A stretch of DNA of 64,000 bases, taken from Mycosphaerella arachidis (taxonomy: Eukaryota > Ascomycota > Dothideomycetes > Mycosphaerellales > Mycosphaerellaceae). The DNA is taken from positions 126,542 through 190,541 of the forward strand of contig LIHB01000019.1 in NCBI GenBank assembly GCA_001297265.1. Direction: 5' to 3'. This document shows positions 54,276-64,000 of this stretch, piece after piece. Below the pieces are notes generated by a model. That model saw only the letters and a list, made by a program, of their open reading frames with translations, ran no database searches and was not told the DNA's origin. The position numbers were made by a program, and so were the translations under genes. Each line of letters starts with the position of its first letter. The stretch's first letter is position 1.

Positions 54276-56067
54276 TCATGAGTGCTCGTTTCCGACGCTA
54301 TACGCTGATGCGATTCGATTGGCGACAGCCTCCCCGCTCCAGTATGCTCCTGTCGTAGTACCCAGCGCGACAAAAGGAGCTGTGTGCTCACCCGCAAGCC
54401 AGATGTGCCGCTCTGGCATGCCGTGTCTCATCACTTCGACATGGTGGTCGGCGTTCTCCAGCCCAACCTGAAAGTTGGAGTAGCTGCCGAACCCAGCGAG
54501 GCGATCATTAGCCCATGCTGTGGCGAGGATTGCGCTTGGAGTGCAAGCTGGATCAGTACTGCTGTAATTGGGGAGCAAGGAGTAGTATGGCTCGAAGTAG
54601 GCTATCAATTTGGCGTCCTTGTCCTGCTCGTCTTGGGAAGACTTGATCATTTCTGCTATATGTCTGGACTGTGGTCCGTGGATGTAGAAAAGTAGCGTTG
54701 GGTGGGCACAGTCTGCTCGTAAGGCAGCTAGGTGCATTGCTTCTTCGTTCCAGCGTTCTGGATTTGTCGGCGAGGCGTACTTTGGTTCAAGCCAGTGAAA
54801 GAAGTCCACAGGCTCTACAGCTGTTTCATCGTCTGCTGTTCCAGGAACGCTGCCGTTCGATCTGTCCGCGGTGGGTGATGGCCGTACGCTTGACCAGAAT
54901 GCCGATGGGAAGGTTATGTAGACTTTGTCTAGCGTGCCGTAAGAGATGCTGTCGATGGCTAAAGTGAGTGCCGCCTGTACATATACCATTGTCAGTTGTG
55001 TTCGTGGAAATTAGGCAGTCGCTCGTTTTCGTGTACCGGTAGCTCTGGTGTGAACATATCCTTTCTGTGCTTGAGAACACCCAGTGGTACTGTGACAACA
55101 ACTTCATCGAAAGATAACTTGTTGCCGTCTGCAGTTGTCACCCCTACAGCTTGCTTCGCGTCACCGTTTTCCCGGGATCTCTGCCGCGATGAGCTGATAT
55201 TGACCACCTCAGTGTTCATGCGTATGTCCGCACGCTTCGCCACGGGTGCTACCACAGCGTCACGTATCTTTTGGTAGGTGCCCGCCACAAAGGGGTTCTC
55301 GCCTTCGATGCATTCTTCCAGCCAGAAATATCGCAACGACTGCTGTGTGATAGGGCTTCCGATATAGGATCCCCACCTACATGGCGAGTATATCAGCATT
55401 GTTGAATGGTGACATAGCATCGCGAAAAGTGTCGTGAATCAACATGTTGGAGACACCTACATCTTCGCGAACTGTAGGAATGTAGATCGTTTCCGATGAG
55501 CTACTTCTGGGGCCTTTCCGGAGAACAGCGTTTCGGCCTTTTCAGCGAAAAAGTGGTACAGGCTTTTGTCCTTGTCGATCAGATTTCCCTGAGTCTTCGA
55601 GGAGGCAAAGGCTTCCGCGATCAGACCTTGATCCCACAGGATCTCGCCATACTCGGCCGTCTCTGCAGAATCCAGCATGAAGCCATCCGAGTCGAAGGCT
55701 TCTTCGTTCTCATCGCAGGCGTGCAATTTCGTATCTGTCTGCAGAGCAATCTCCATGATCGGGTTGTCATTCGACCCGTGGATCCAGTTCGGTCCCCTGG
55801 TGGTCACGGTCAATGGCTTCGACCAGCAATCCGGAAGGGATGGACAGCTCACAGGTCAACTGAATGGCCTAAATGGTCGCTTTGTGCCACTCTCCCTCCC
55901 AGCCTATCGCGAGCTTCAAGAATGGTGACTTTGAAGCCATGTTGGAGCAGGACATCTGCAGCGCGAAGGCCAGCAAATCCAGCGCCGATGATACCTACGC
56001 TAATCTGTCTCGATTTGAGCGCTGCAGTCCGTAGCATGTCTTTAGAGTCAGGACGTTCTTGGGACAT
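54276..56067 (-). CDS. FAD-dependent amine oxidase (polyamine oxidase-like)
   Basis: Four exons on the minus strand: 55853..56067, 55461..55796, 55037..55376 and 54276..54974, giving 529 residues with all joins in frame (GTGAGC, GTAGGT and GTACAC donors). The dinucleotide-binding start is VGIIGAGFAGLRAADVLLQHG, followed by EARDRLGGR and GPNWIHG. The substrate-domain WGSYIGSP and VTVPLGVLK lead to the FAD C-terminal block WLAGEHTAPFVALGTTTGAY (split here). This order is that of flavin amine oxidases such as Fms1-type polyamine oxidases. No SWIRM or chromatin domain is present, so it is not LSD1-like. The likely reaction is oxidation of spermine or acetylpolyamines to aldehyde, amine and peroxide. 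No targeting peptide is evident. Confidence 0.92.
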
Positions 56068-56394
56068 GGCTGGACATAAATGTGCTACTCTCGAGGCCAC
56101 CCAGGCTTTCTTCCACCGCCCTTGCTAAACGCTGACCTGTCTTATGCTATCGTTGGACAGTGTAGCAGACGACTGTGCGATAGGCGCCTCTTTGAACACA
56201 TTACCTCCTCATGCCATGTCGAGGTCTTTGTCGAGGAGATGAAGTCAGTAAGTGGTCGAAGAGGACGGGCCGACAAGTTCCGATGGCGACAGCTGCAGCG
56301 AGCTTTTGTAGGAAGGTTCAAGGTTGTTGCTCGCCAGGCTTTCGATGCGACATTCGCGTTTTTGCGTGTAGAGCACAGAGTACAGCAGCGCAAG
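56068..56394. promoter_or_regulatory. Divergent promoter, amine oxidase / MIC60
   Basis: A 327-bp 5'-5' spacer that should carry both promoters. No other feature was seen. Confidence 0.5.
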
Positions 56395-58521
56395 ATGCTG
56401 CGATTAGCCGTTGCTCGGAGCAATGTATGCCTCGAGCAAGGCGCCAGGCAATCCATCCGGCGTTGTGCTGGAGGCGGGCAGCAAGCACCGCCGTATCGAC
56501 AGCCGCTGATTGTATGTTTCCCGTACCTCAGAGCAGACTTCCATACCACGCGACACCAGCTGACACGGCACTGTAGAGAGCCTTCGCCGATGCACGATCG
56601 CCCGACAAGACCGTCCTGCCCGGCACGCAGAGCGGGACCGTGGCTGGTGTCCCTCAAGCGCCAGTCCTAGCGACAGCGACAGAGAACCCAACCGCAACCG
56701 ACGTCCCACCCATTGGCCCACCCTCAGAACCTCCCACGCCCGCCGAAGTCACGTCGAATCCCCCTGCGCCCTCAACGAACACCGGCAACCTCCCACCAAC
56801 GGGCACTGGCACCGCGAAGACGGGTCCCTCGTCCGCTCCTCCTCCTCCTGAGAAGAAGGGCCGCGTCCGACGCTTCCTCACCACGCTCTTTATCCTCTCT
56901 GCGCTAGGCTACGGTGGTGCTGTCTACTACTCGCTTGTAAACGACAACTTCCACGACTTCTTCACCGAGTACGTGCCCTTCGGCGAGGATGCAGTGGCAT
57001 ACTTTGAAGAGCGCGAGTTCCGCAAGCGCTTCCCACAGCGGGAGTTTGCCGGCAGGAACTGGCCACAGACGCGCGGGGAGAACAAGATCACCATTGGTCG
57101 CCAGAGCGGCGTGACGCCAAGAGTCGCTGAATTGGAGAATGATAACGTGGGCTCGGATCTTGCTCAACGCGGCAGACATACCAGCGCTCTGGAGGATAAC
57201 AAGGCTCTGCCGGGAGAACAGAAGAAGGAACAGAATCCTGCTCCGCCTGCGAAGACGGAGGAGAAGCCTGCGCGAACGCAGAGCGACGAGCCAGCTGCTG
57301 CTGTTGCACCTCAGTCGATACCAACACCACCAGCTGCTTCGCTTGTTGACAACTTGGCCATATCTGAGGGCTCAGAACGTGCGGTGCAGGAAGTTGTCAA
57401 GCTCGTCAACAACATCATCACTGCTGTCAATGCCTCTCCGGAAGCACCGAAATATGCCAGCACCATCTCATCAGCCAAGCAGGACTTGGACAAGGTGATT
57501 AGCGAGATCAAGACGATGAAAGAACAGGCTGTAAAGGAAGCAGACAACAGGATCCAAAGCGCTCACACCGAGTTCGACAACGCTGCCAAGGAACTGGTTC
57601 GCCGACTTGAGGGCGAAATGCGTGAACAGGAGACAAGGTGGCGAGAGGAGTACGAACAGGAACGCGAGAAGCTCAGCACGAGCTATCAACAAAGACTTTC
57701 TGTCGAAGTGGACGCTACCAAGAAGGTTCTGGAGCAGAAAAACAAGAACGCATTGTTGGAGCAGGAGATCGCGTTGCAAAAGAAGTTCATGGACGATGTG
57801 CGGTCGAAGGTTGAGGAGGAGCGAAATGGGCGCCTCTCTAAGATCGACGAGCTGTCATCGAACGTCCAGGAACTCGAGAAATTGTCTTCACAATGGAACG
57901 AGGTCATCGATGCGACACTCCAGACACAGCACCTACATGTCGCACTTGAAGCTGTGAGAGCTAAGCTCCAGGAGTCAGACCACCCTACACCATTCATCAA
58001 CGAGCTAGTGGCCCTCAAAGAAGTGAGCAAGAACAATGATGTTGTCAGTGCTGCTATCGCTTCGATAAATCCGGCAGCCTACCAGCGAGGGGTACCCTCG
58101 GCAGCTGCTCTTATTGACCGGTTCAGGAGAGTGGCGACTGAAGTACGGAAAGCCTCTTTGCTGCCAGAAGATGCTGGCGTCGCAAGTCACGCCGCCAGCG
58201 CTGTTCTCTCGAGGTTCATGTTCCAAAAGAAGAGCGACCGCGGGCTGCCAGAGGGCGAAGACGTTGAAGCGACACTTGCTCGCACGGAGGTCTTGCTCGA
58301 GGAGGGTGATCTAGATGCTGCTGCGCGTGAGATGAACAGTCTCAAAGGCTGGGCCGGCGTGCTTTCGCGTGATTGGGTCAGCGAGTGCCGAAGGGTACTG
58401 GAGGTCAGGCAAGCTGTTGATGTGAGTGCTGTCATCTCCTTTTGTGAACGGGAAACATACGCTAATTACTCTACAGGTGATGTCAACAGAAGCCAGACTG
58501 CAAAGTCTTCTTGTCGAATAG
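56395..58521 (+). CDS. MIC60: MICOS subunit Mic60 (mitofilin)
   Basis: Exons are 56395..56511, 56577..58421 and 58477..58521, giving 668 residues. Exon 1 encodes an Arg-rich presequence, exon 2 starts RAFADARSP, and the 45-nt last exon encodes VMSTEARLQSLLVE. After a Pro/Thr-rich linker there is one membrane helix (about 125-142, FLTTLFILSALGYGGAVYY), then VNDNFHDFFTEYVPFGE. An intermembrane-space coiled coil follows (about 300-480), and the C-terminal mitofilin domain contains LSRDWVSECRRVLEVRQAVD. Mic60 is the core MICOS subunit shaping crista junctions and tethering inner to outer membrane. Exon 1 could alternatively end earlier at a GTATGC, but the downstream GTATGT keeps a complete presequence. 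Confidence 0.94.
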
Positions 58522-58666
58522 AGAGCTGAGCGTTCGTTACTTTCGGACTCAGCCAGCAGAAAGCCGAGCTTGTAGCATATCCATCTCATTCCCCCCAACC
58601 TCTGTACAGAAATAGAAGAAAAAGCCAAAGTCCGAATTGCATGGCCGAGCTCATATATCCATGCTG

Positions 58667-60619
58667 CTACTTTGTGAGGTACCAAGCCAGATCTGCTTCC
58701 GGATCGTATTCTCGCCATGTTCTGCCGTTACCCATGAACCTGAACCGATTCTTTGTCCTATATTTTATGTCGAAATCTTCGGGTCGTATGTGCTCAATCA
58801 TGTCATGGTAGGAGATGACACTACCTGCCCAAACTGCAGTGACTCTCCCATCCTTGCGATGGTTCTTGTACCACTGGCCACAAGTTAGCTGCTAGAGCTC
58901 GTCGCGATGAAACGAAAGAGATGAAGTACACTGTGGCATCCTCCAGACCATGCCAGCGTTTGCATGATCTCGTCACTGTACGCGTTGAACTCGTCCAACA
59001 CCTCCTGCTTCACGTCTACAGATTTGATGTCTTCTTCTGCAATCTTTTTGATCCATTGGCAGATGTAGTCGGCGCTCCAGCTTAGCCCGGCCATCAGTGA
59101 TCCGTGACCTACTGGTGCGTTTGGGCCGGAGAAGGTGAAGAATGAAGGGAAACCGGAGGCGCAGAGGGAGAGATATGACATGGGTTCTTTCTCCCAGTAG
59201 TCTGAGAGGTTCACACCGTGCCGACCGATCAGGGGAAAGGGAGGGCGATGAGAGACGTCGAAGCCTGTGGCGCAGACGATCGCGTCGAATTCGTGGAGGG
59301 TGCCGTCTTTAGTCCGGATTCCCTTAGGGTCAATGTGGTCTATCGGGTCTGTGACGAGAGAGACATTATCCCTTTTGAAGGCTTCGAGGTAACCTGGTCC
59401 AGGGGTTGCCCGACGGCACCCGACCTCGTAATCCGGCGTGAGTTTGCGAGCGAGGTCTTCATCATTACCCAGCTTTTCCTTCATCTGGGCGGCGGTGATT
59501 TTGCGGCCTGCCTCCTGTGATTCCGAATGTTTGACGAACATGTCGAAAGAACGATTGGAGCCCGCCTGGATTTTCTTGCGGTAGGCTTTCAATGCTGATG
59601 GATCTTCGCGGAAGTTGCGCTTTTCTTCTTCGCTGTAGATGTATTGCGTCTTGCCGCCTATGATGCCGGAGCCTAGACCTGCTGTGATGTAGGTTGGGTT
59701 ACGGATGAAGTTGGTCAGGTGGTTTGCTTTTTCGACAATTTGTGGTATGATTTGGATTGCGGAGCTTCCGTTACCGATTACTCTATACATAGTGTGTCAG
59801 TGATAGCCAAGAGCCAGATGACAATATATCGGCAGTAGGTACTGGGTCAAGCGCGAAAAGCAATGGTGCCTCGACCGGATGACGCGTCTAGTCTTTCAAC
59901 AAGACTTACCCAACCTTCTTGTCCGTCGAGTCGAAAGCACTGTCCCAGGAGGCCGAATGCATCAGCGTCCCAGTGAAGCTTTCTATGCCCGGTATGTTCG
60001 GCCAACGCCATTTCGAAAGGAAGCCTACCGCAGAGACAAAGATATCAACTACATCTCCCACGGGCCCTTCCTTAGTGTCCATGGTAAGGTACCACTTGCC
60101 CTTTTCATCGTCCCATTGCGCATTGGTGACCCGGTGGCCACACTTGACGTCTCTAGCAAGATCCCACTTCGCCACAGCGTTCTTGAAATACTCCAGAATT
60201 TCCCCTCCTGATGCGTAATAGGCAGACCACGAAGGATTTGGCTCGAATGGAAAAGTGTATATATGCGCCGGGACATCACATGCCACTCCTGGGTATGTAT
60301 TGACCAGCCACGTGCCGCCCAGATTCTCGTTGGCTTCGTAGAAAACCAGCTCTGTCACGTCGCCCAGAGATTCGCGCCATTCGTGATAGATCTTATACGC
60401 CAAGTTCATAGCACTGATTCCAGCTCCGATGCATGCGATTCGAAGCTTTCGCGTGGGAGTTCTCATTGGTTTCTGGTAGAGTGGGATCCAACTGTGTGGC
60501 AATGGCTCGCCATATCGCTCGAAAGGTTCCGGAGTAGGTCCGTTCGCATCGTCAGCAACGCCGTTGACAACCAGGGTCGGGTCCTTCTCCATCATCTTTC
60601 TGTTGGTGAGCCATAACAT
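58667..60619 (-). CDS. Baeyer-Villiger flavin monooxygenase
   Basis: Exons are 59910..60619, 58930..59782 and 58667..58873 (minus), giving 589 residues. The first Rossmann motif is IACIGAGISAMNLAYKI. The type I BVMO fingerprint FxGxxxHxxxW is exact (Phe215, Gly217, His221, Trp225, FTGTLMHSASW). The NADPH-site Rossmann VIGNGSSAIQIIP follows, split at its start by intron 1 (GTAAGT). VCATGFDVSHRP and the C-terminal WYKNHRKDGRVTAVWAGS complete the family pattern. It would insert oxygen next to a ketone using NADPH and FAD; the substrate is unknown. No polyketide or terpene synthase lies nearby, so catabolism or detoxification is as likely as secondary metabolism. Confidence 0.92.
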
Positions 60620-61091
60620 CTCTCTTGGATGTACATCGTGAACAGACCTCTTCTAACGTTCGAGGCGCTGAATCGTGAAAGCCCGCCATGTTCGAGTAGA
60701 TTTGTGCTGCTGTTATCGAAATCTGCAGGAGGCACAAAGAGAAATTTTTAAGGAATCAATGGGAATACTACCTGTGCAGACAGTCAGTCTGCACGATATG
60801 CTTCTCCCATACATTGGCGGAGCGGAGTTGCCGAAATATGAGGGGGTGTCGTCTTCAAGCTTTCATTGCGCTCTACTACTCCTGCAACCGCGGAGCTTGT
60901 TGTCTTGATTGTCGTTGATGTAGGCAGATTGCCAGAACGTTTTCACGCAATTGGGCCGACTCATCGTGACGAGAGCGAAGAGATGGAAGTGAGATGGTGA
61001 TGTTCGAGGAAAACAGTGGGCTCTTTCGGAAGCCGGGATCTGCACCTGGATTCGTCCTGCCACATTGCATGCATTGATGGTGACAAAGATC
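60620..61091. promoter_or_regulatory. Divergent intergenic region, BVMO / NTM1
   Basis: 472 bp between the BVMO start (minus) and the methyltransferase start (plus). No separate gene was seen. Confidence 0.5.
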
Positions 61092-61892
61092 ATGCCGAGT
61101 TCGCCAAAACGCAAGGCCGGCGCCGAGGACGAGATCTCAGTCAAGAAGTCCCGAATTCAAGGTGAAGCAGGCGACGCAGAAGGCCAAGAAATGTCGATCG
61201 AAACACCAGCGCCGCAAACCGGCGCAACACCAGATTCGTTGATCGACCACACAGCCGCGATCGCGTATTGGTCGAGCACACCTGCGACCGTCGACGGAGT
61301 GCTAGGCGGGTATCCTCAGGTCAGTCGCATCGATTTACAAGGCTCTGCGAACTTCCTGGCCAAGCTCCGGCGACAGTCGAAGACCTACGCGCTGGGCTCT
61401 GGCAAGCTGCAACGAGTAGCAGACTGCGGCGCAGGTATCGGCAGAATTACCACAGGATTCTTGGGAAAAGTCGCAGAGACGGTCGACATCGTGGAGCCTG
61501 TTGTCTCATTCACAGATCAAGTCAAGAACGAGCCGTGTGTTGGACAGATATACAATGTCGGGTTGGAGCAGTGGCAGCCGGAACACCAATACGATGTGAT
61601 ATGGAATCAATGGTGCGTGGGACAATTGACAGACGCGCAATTGGTGGAGTACCTGCTACGTATACAATCAAACGTCAAACCAGGAGGCTGCATCATCGTG
61701 AAGGAGAACCTGAGCAACACCATACTGGGCGAGGATGTCTTCGATGAGACTGACAGTAGCGTCACGAGGACGGATGTGAAGTTCAGGAAGCTTTTTGAAG
61801 ACGCGAAGCTGCGTCTCATCAGTACAGAGCTGCAGAAAGGCTTCCCGAAAGATCTTTATCCTGTTCGAGTATATGCTCTGCAGCCGGGATAG
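61092..61892 (+). CDS. NTM1: Alpha-N-terminal protein methyltransferase (NTM1/Tae1 family)
   Basis: An intronless protein of 266 residues from ATG 61092 (A at -3); ATG 61077 in the same frame would add five residues (MVTKI). A Lys/Arg-rich N terminus (SPKRK, KKSR) suggests nuclear entry. The SAM-binding core shows the family start AIAYWSSTPATVDGVLGGY, motif I VADCGAGIGRITTGFL, DVIWNQWCVGQLTD, and the post-motif block KENLSNTILGEDVFDETDSSVTRTD, specific to this family. These enzymes methylate the alpha-amine of proteins starting X-P-K, for example ribosomal proteins Rps25 and Rpl12 in yeast. It ends in RVYALQPG. Confidence 0.94.
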   Translation: MPSSPKRKAGAEDEISVKKSRIQGEAGDAEGQEMSIETPAPQTGATPDSLIDHTAAIAYWSSTPATVDGVLGGYPQVSRIDLQGSANFLAKLRRQSKTYALGSGKLQRVADCGAGIGRITTGFLGKVAETVDIVEPVVSFTDQVKNEPCVGQIYNVGLEQWQPEHQYDVIWNQWCVGQLTDAQLVEYLLRIQSNVKPGGCIIVKENLSNTILGEDVFDETDSSVTRTDVKFRKLFEDAKLRLISTELQKGFPKDLYPVRVYALQPG

Positions 61893-63441
61893 TTGTGTTT
61901 GGGTCTGTCAGACAATTCTGTCTCTCAACAACGGTACCGACGACTTGCGCAATGGCATAACCGACAGTGCGATTGCGCAGAGCAGGGCACGTTAGATTAC
62001 TGTACACGTCTCTGGGGGGACCCATGATCACAAGCACAGCATGGCCGAACGTATCTCCTTGCGCGTCGATGAAAGGCAACACGTGCTGCAGTAACAGGAG
62101 AACGCTGGGGTCACGTATTCGAAGATCTCACATGCTCCGCGGTATACGTACAGTACGCACGTCAATGTTAAATATCGATGCATCTCCCTTCGATGGTCAT
62201 CAGGCAAGGCGCGCCAGACGTTGGAAAGTCTTGCAATTCATCGTACAATGCCTTCATGTAGTAAGCCCACGTTGAAAGTTGGGACTGGTGTTCTCGGCAT
62301 CTTTTGTGCCGAAGAGCACCGCTCTCACGACGGCTATAAGCTTTTGCATTGTTGACTGTGCAGAGAGCGTTGCGCCGCCATGGTGGATAATCAACTTTTC
62401 ATTCTGCTTGCTGGATGCCGGGTTTGATGAGATGGTGTCAGACGACATGACCTCGTCATCCCTCAGCGCCGTGCACTGTCTTGCCACACGCCGGCGCGCC
62501 GCCGGGCTGCGCGACTGCTGTTATGGTCAACGAAGGCTCTGCCATGTGTACAGCTTTGTGCAAGTGAGGAACGGCATGTGACCATATGCGAGTTTCTACC
62601 AGCGCTGCCGTCTGGTCGCTCAGGATGTCGGATTGGTAGTCCTGTGCTTCGCTGCTGGTGCGGACCTCAGTAAGTCATGCACAGCGACCCGCCAGCGGAT
62701 GGTCTAGTAATTGGGGCTTTGGTAATACTATTCTCCATCTGTATACGTGCTAAGTGCTACACGTTCTGCGTCTGGTGAGGCCGCGCCGTTTGCTCGATTG
62801 TAGGCTAGTAGTAAGCGCTGGGCACGTCTTACACGGATACGACATGAGAATCTTCACCATGATAGTGTGGTGGAAACACGCCGTGGAGATAGGCTCGCAC
62901 GTGGCGTGCTGCATTGTGGAGCTGGAACTAGGTTCATAAGCCTCGATTCGATTCGATACAGACACGCAAGGAGGGGAGCGAAGGGAGCCTTTCGGTCACC
63001 GTTGCACGTCCCCCTCGTGTGAAGTTTGTCGTCTGAAGCTGATGTCTGCTGGCGTCAATCAAGGTGGTGCTGATCTCTACCGTGATGTCGCTCACAAGTG
63101 CCGCCAGAACGGCTCTAACAAGTTCGCAATTTGCAAACATGTGATGATTCGCGCAATATCTTGCCTACGGGCGAAAGAGCGGCCGGTTGAAGTACCGCAA
63201 GTCACGATGGGGTCTTTGCTCTCTAAACCATGTACTAATGCCCCCCTGCTAATGAAGGCTAGACCAGGTTAAGTTCGAGCTGGACGCAAGGTACAAGTAA
63301 TGAAGGACACCGTGCGGAGCCTGCGCAGTAAGGGTGTTGGAGTATGGAAGCATGATAGTAGGGGAATATAATAGCGAAGCCTCACGCCTCCGCGCTCTCG
63401 CCATCGTCCCCAAATCAGGTCCGCTGTGTTGATGCGAGAGG
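61893..63441. other. Intergenic, no supported gene
   Basis: About 1.5 kb. Frames up to 102 codons on both strands lack domains. A short TATA-like string (GGAATATAATAG) lies at 63362-63373, about 70 bp before the next start codon. Confidence 0.5.
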
Positions 63442-64000
63442 ATGTCCTCGACTGACAGTGATACGGAATTCTATGACGCCAAGGCCGGAGATGAGATTGC
63501 TGGCACGGCTGATGGGACCGTCGACCAATCAGGAGGGCAGGATGCAGAACAGCGACAACAGCAACGGCTCTTTGCAGCTGCAGGTGCAGGTTCGCGGTCG
63601 CGTCGAGCTTCATCAGCAGACAACATCTCGGTGCGACGGCGAAGTTCAGCTGCTCAGACGGACGTGCCGCCAACGCCGGCGATCCCAGAGAGGTTCTTGA
63701 AGGACAGCCGCCTTGGACGGCCTGCGTCGATTGCATCACCAGCGCGGCTGCCCCTGCATGATACATGTACTGCTGACGAGCGCAACAACCCGCCTCCTGC
63801 ATTGGGCTCTGATGAGCAGCGGACGGCAGCCGGCGCAGCAGCAGAGTCAGCGTCACCCCCGCTACAAACGAGTCGCATTCCCGGCAGCAAGGCGCGCTCT
63901 ACCTCACGAAAGCGTAGCAGCACCAGCACCGGTACCAGCACCAGCGTCGGCCTCCATCCCCATCATCACAATGCCAACGCGCATGCGCATGCGATAACAT
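63442..64000 (+). CDS. 5' end of an unidentified gene, runs off the window
   Basis: ATG 63442 opens a frame that stays open to base 64000 (186 codons, no stop), the longest stop-free stretch in this part. It begins MSSTDSDTEFYDAKAGDE, an acidic start common in fungal membrane-trafficking or signalling proteins. A Gln run, many Arg/Ser motifs (SRSRRASS, VRRRSS) that look like basophilic kinase sites, Pro-rich PPTPAIPERFL, and Ser/Thr and His repeats at the right edge follow. This is a disordered N-terminal region; the folded domains must lie to the right. The absence of stops over 559 bases and a TATA-like string upstream support a real gene. No identity is proposed. Confidence 0.6.
   Translation, partial: MSSTDSDTEFYDAKAGDEIAGTADGTVDQSGGQDAEQRQQQRLFAAAGAGSRSRRASSADNISVRRRSSAAQTDVPPTPAIPERFLKDSRLGRPASIASPARLPLHDTCTADERNNPPPALGSDEQRTAAGAAAESASPPLQTSRIPGSKARSTSRKRSSTSTGTSTSVGLHPHHHNANAHAHAIT

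Noticed and set aside
54276..60619. Amine oxidase and BVMO as parts of a secondary-metabolite cluster
   Set aside because: No backbone synthase, transporter or cluster regulator is present, and MIC60 lies between them.

Overview
The window is nuclear DNA of a filamentous ascomycete (Pezizomycotina). Genes carry short introns of about 44-185 nt with GTATGT/GTAAGT/GTGAGT donors and CTAAC-like branch points, and the gene set is typically fungal: PacC, a SUN-family wall protein, a Mnn-type mannosyltransferase, CRY-DASH and Ser/Thr-rich GPI-type proteins. A Dothideomycete (Capnodiales-like) is my best guess, from overall protein resemblance only. No bacterial operons, CRISPR arrays, rDNA or convincing tRNA genes were seen.

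Layout. 0-7 kb: 3' part of RFC1, a FIT/Scs3-type lipid enzyme, a small NTF2-like ORF and a GT71 mannosyltransferase. 7-11 kb: a gene-poor 4.2 kb stretch whose right end holds a cluster of PacC-type sites. 11-19 kb: pacC, Mn superoxide dismutase, an ALKBH6-like dioxygenase, a PIN4-type parvulin and a BLOC-1 CNL1-like subunit. 20-30 kb: a secreted-looking DUF2235 hydrolase, a two-domain fasciclin protein, CRY-DASH with an RGG tail, and a MysC-like ATP-grasp ligase. 30-34 kb: gene-poor, with the broken relic of a GH5 endoglucanase. 34-49 kb: dense housekeeping block with a SUN-family protein, ARP2, a PRXL2/AAED1-like thioredoxin-fold protein, mitoribosomal mS38, an extradiol-dioxygenase-like VOC protein, GPI11/PIG-F, translin, TIM9 and a Sac7-type RhoGAP. 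50-64 kb: a Ser/Thr-rich GPI-type surface protein, ERV41, an FAD amine oxidase, MIC60, a Baeyer-Villiger monooxygenase, an N-terminal methyltransferase, and the 5' end of an unidentified gene running off the right edge.

Most genes sit in convergent or divergent pairs with short spacers, as usual in compact fungal genomes. Themes recur (mitochondrial biogenesis: TIM9, mS38, MIC60; oxidative or light stress: SOD, PRXL2-like, CRY-DASH, ATP-grasp; secretory pathway and wall: GT71, GPI11, ERV41, SUN, fasciclin, GPI-type protein), but I see no true secondary-metabolite cluster. Exon joins were worked out by hand from splice motifs, reading-frame continuity and family conservation; none is confirmed by transcripts.
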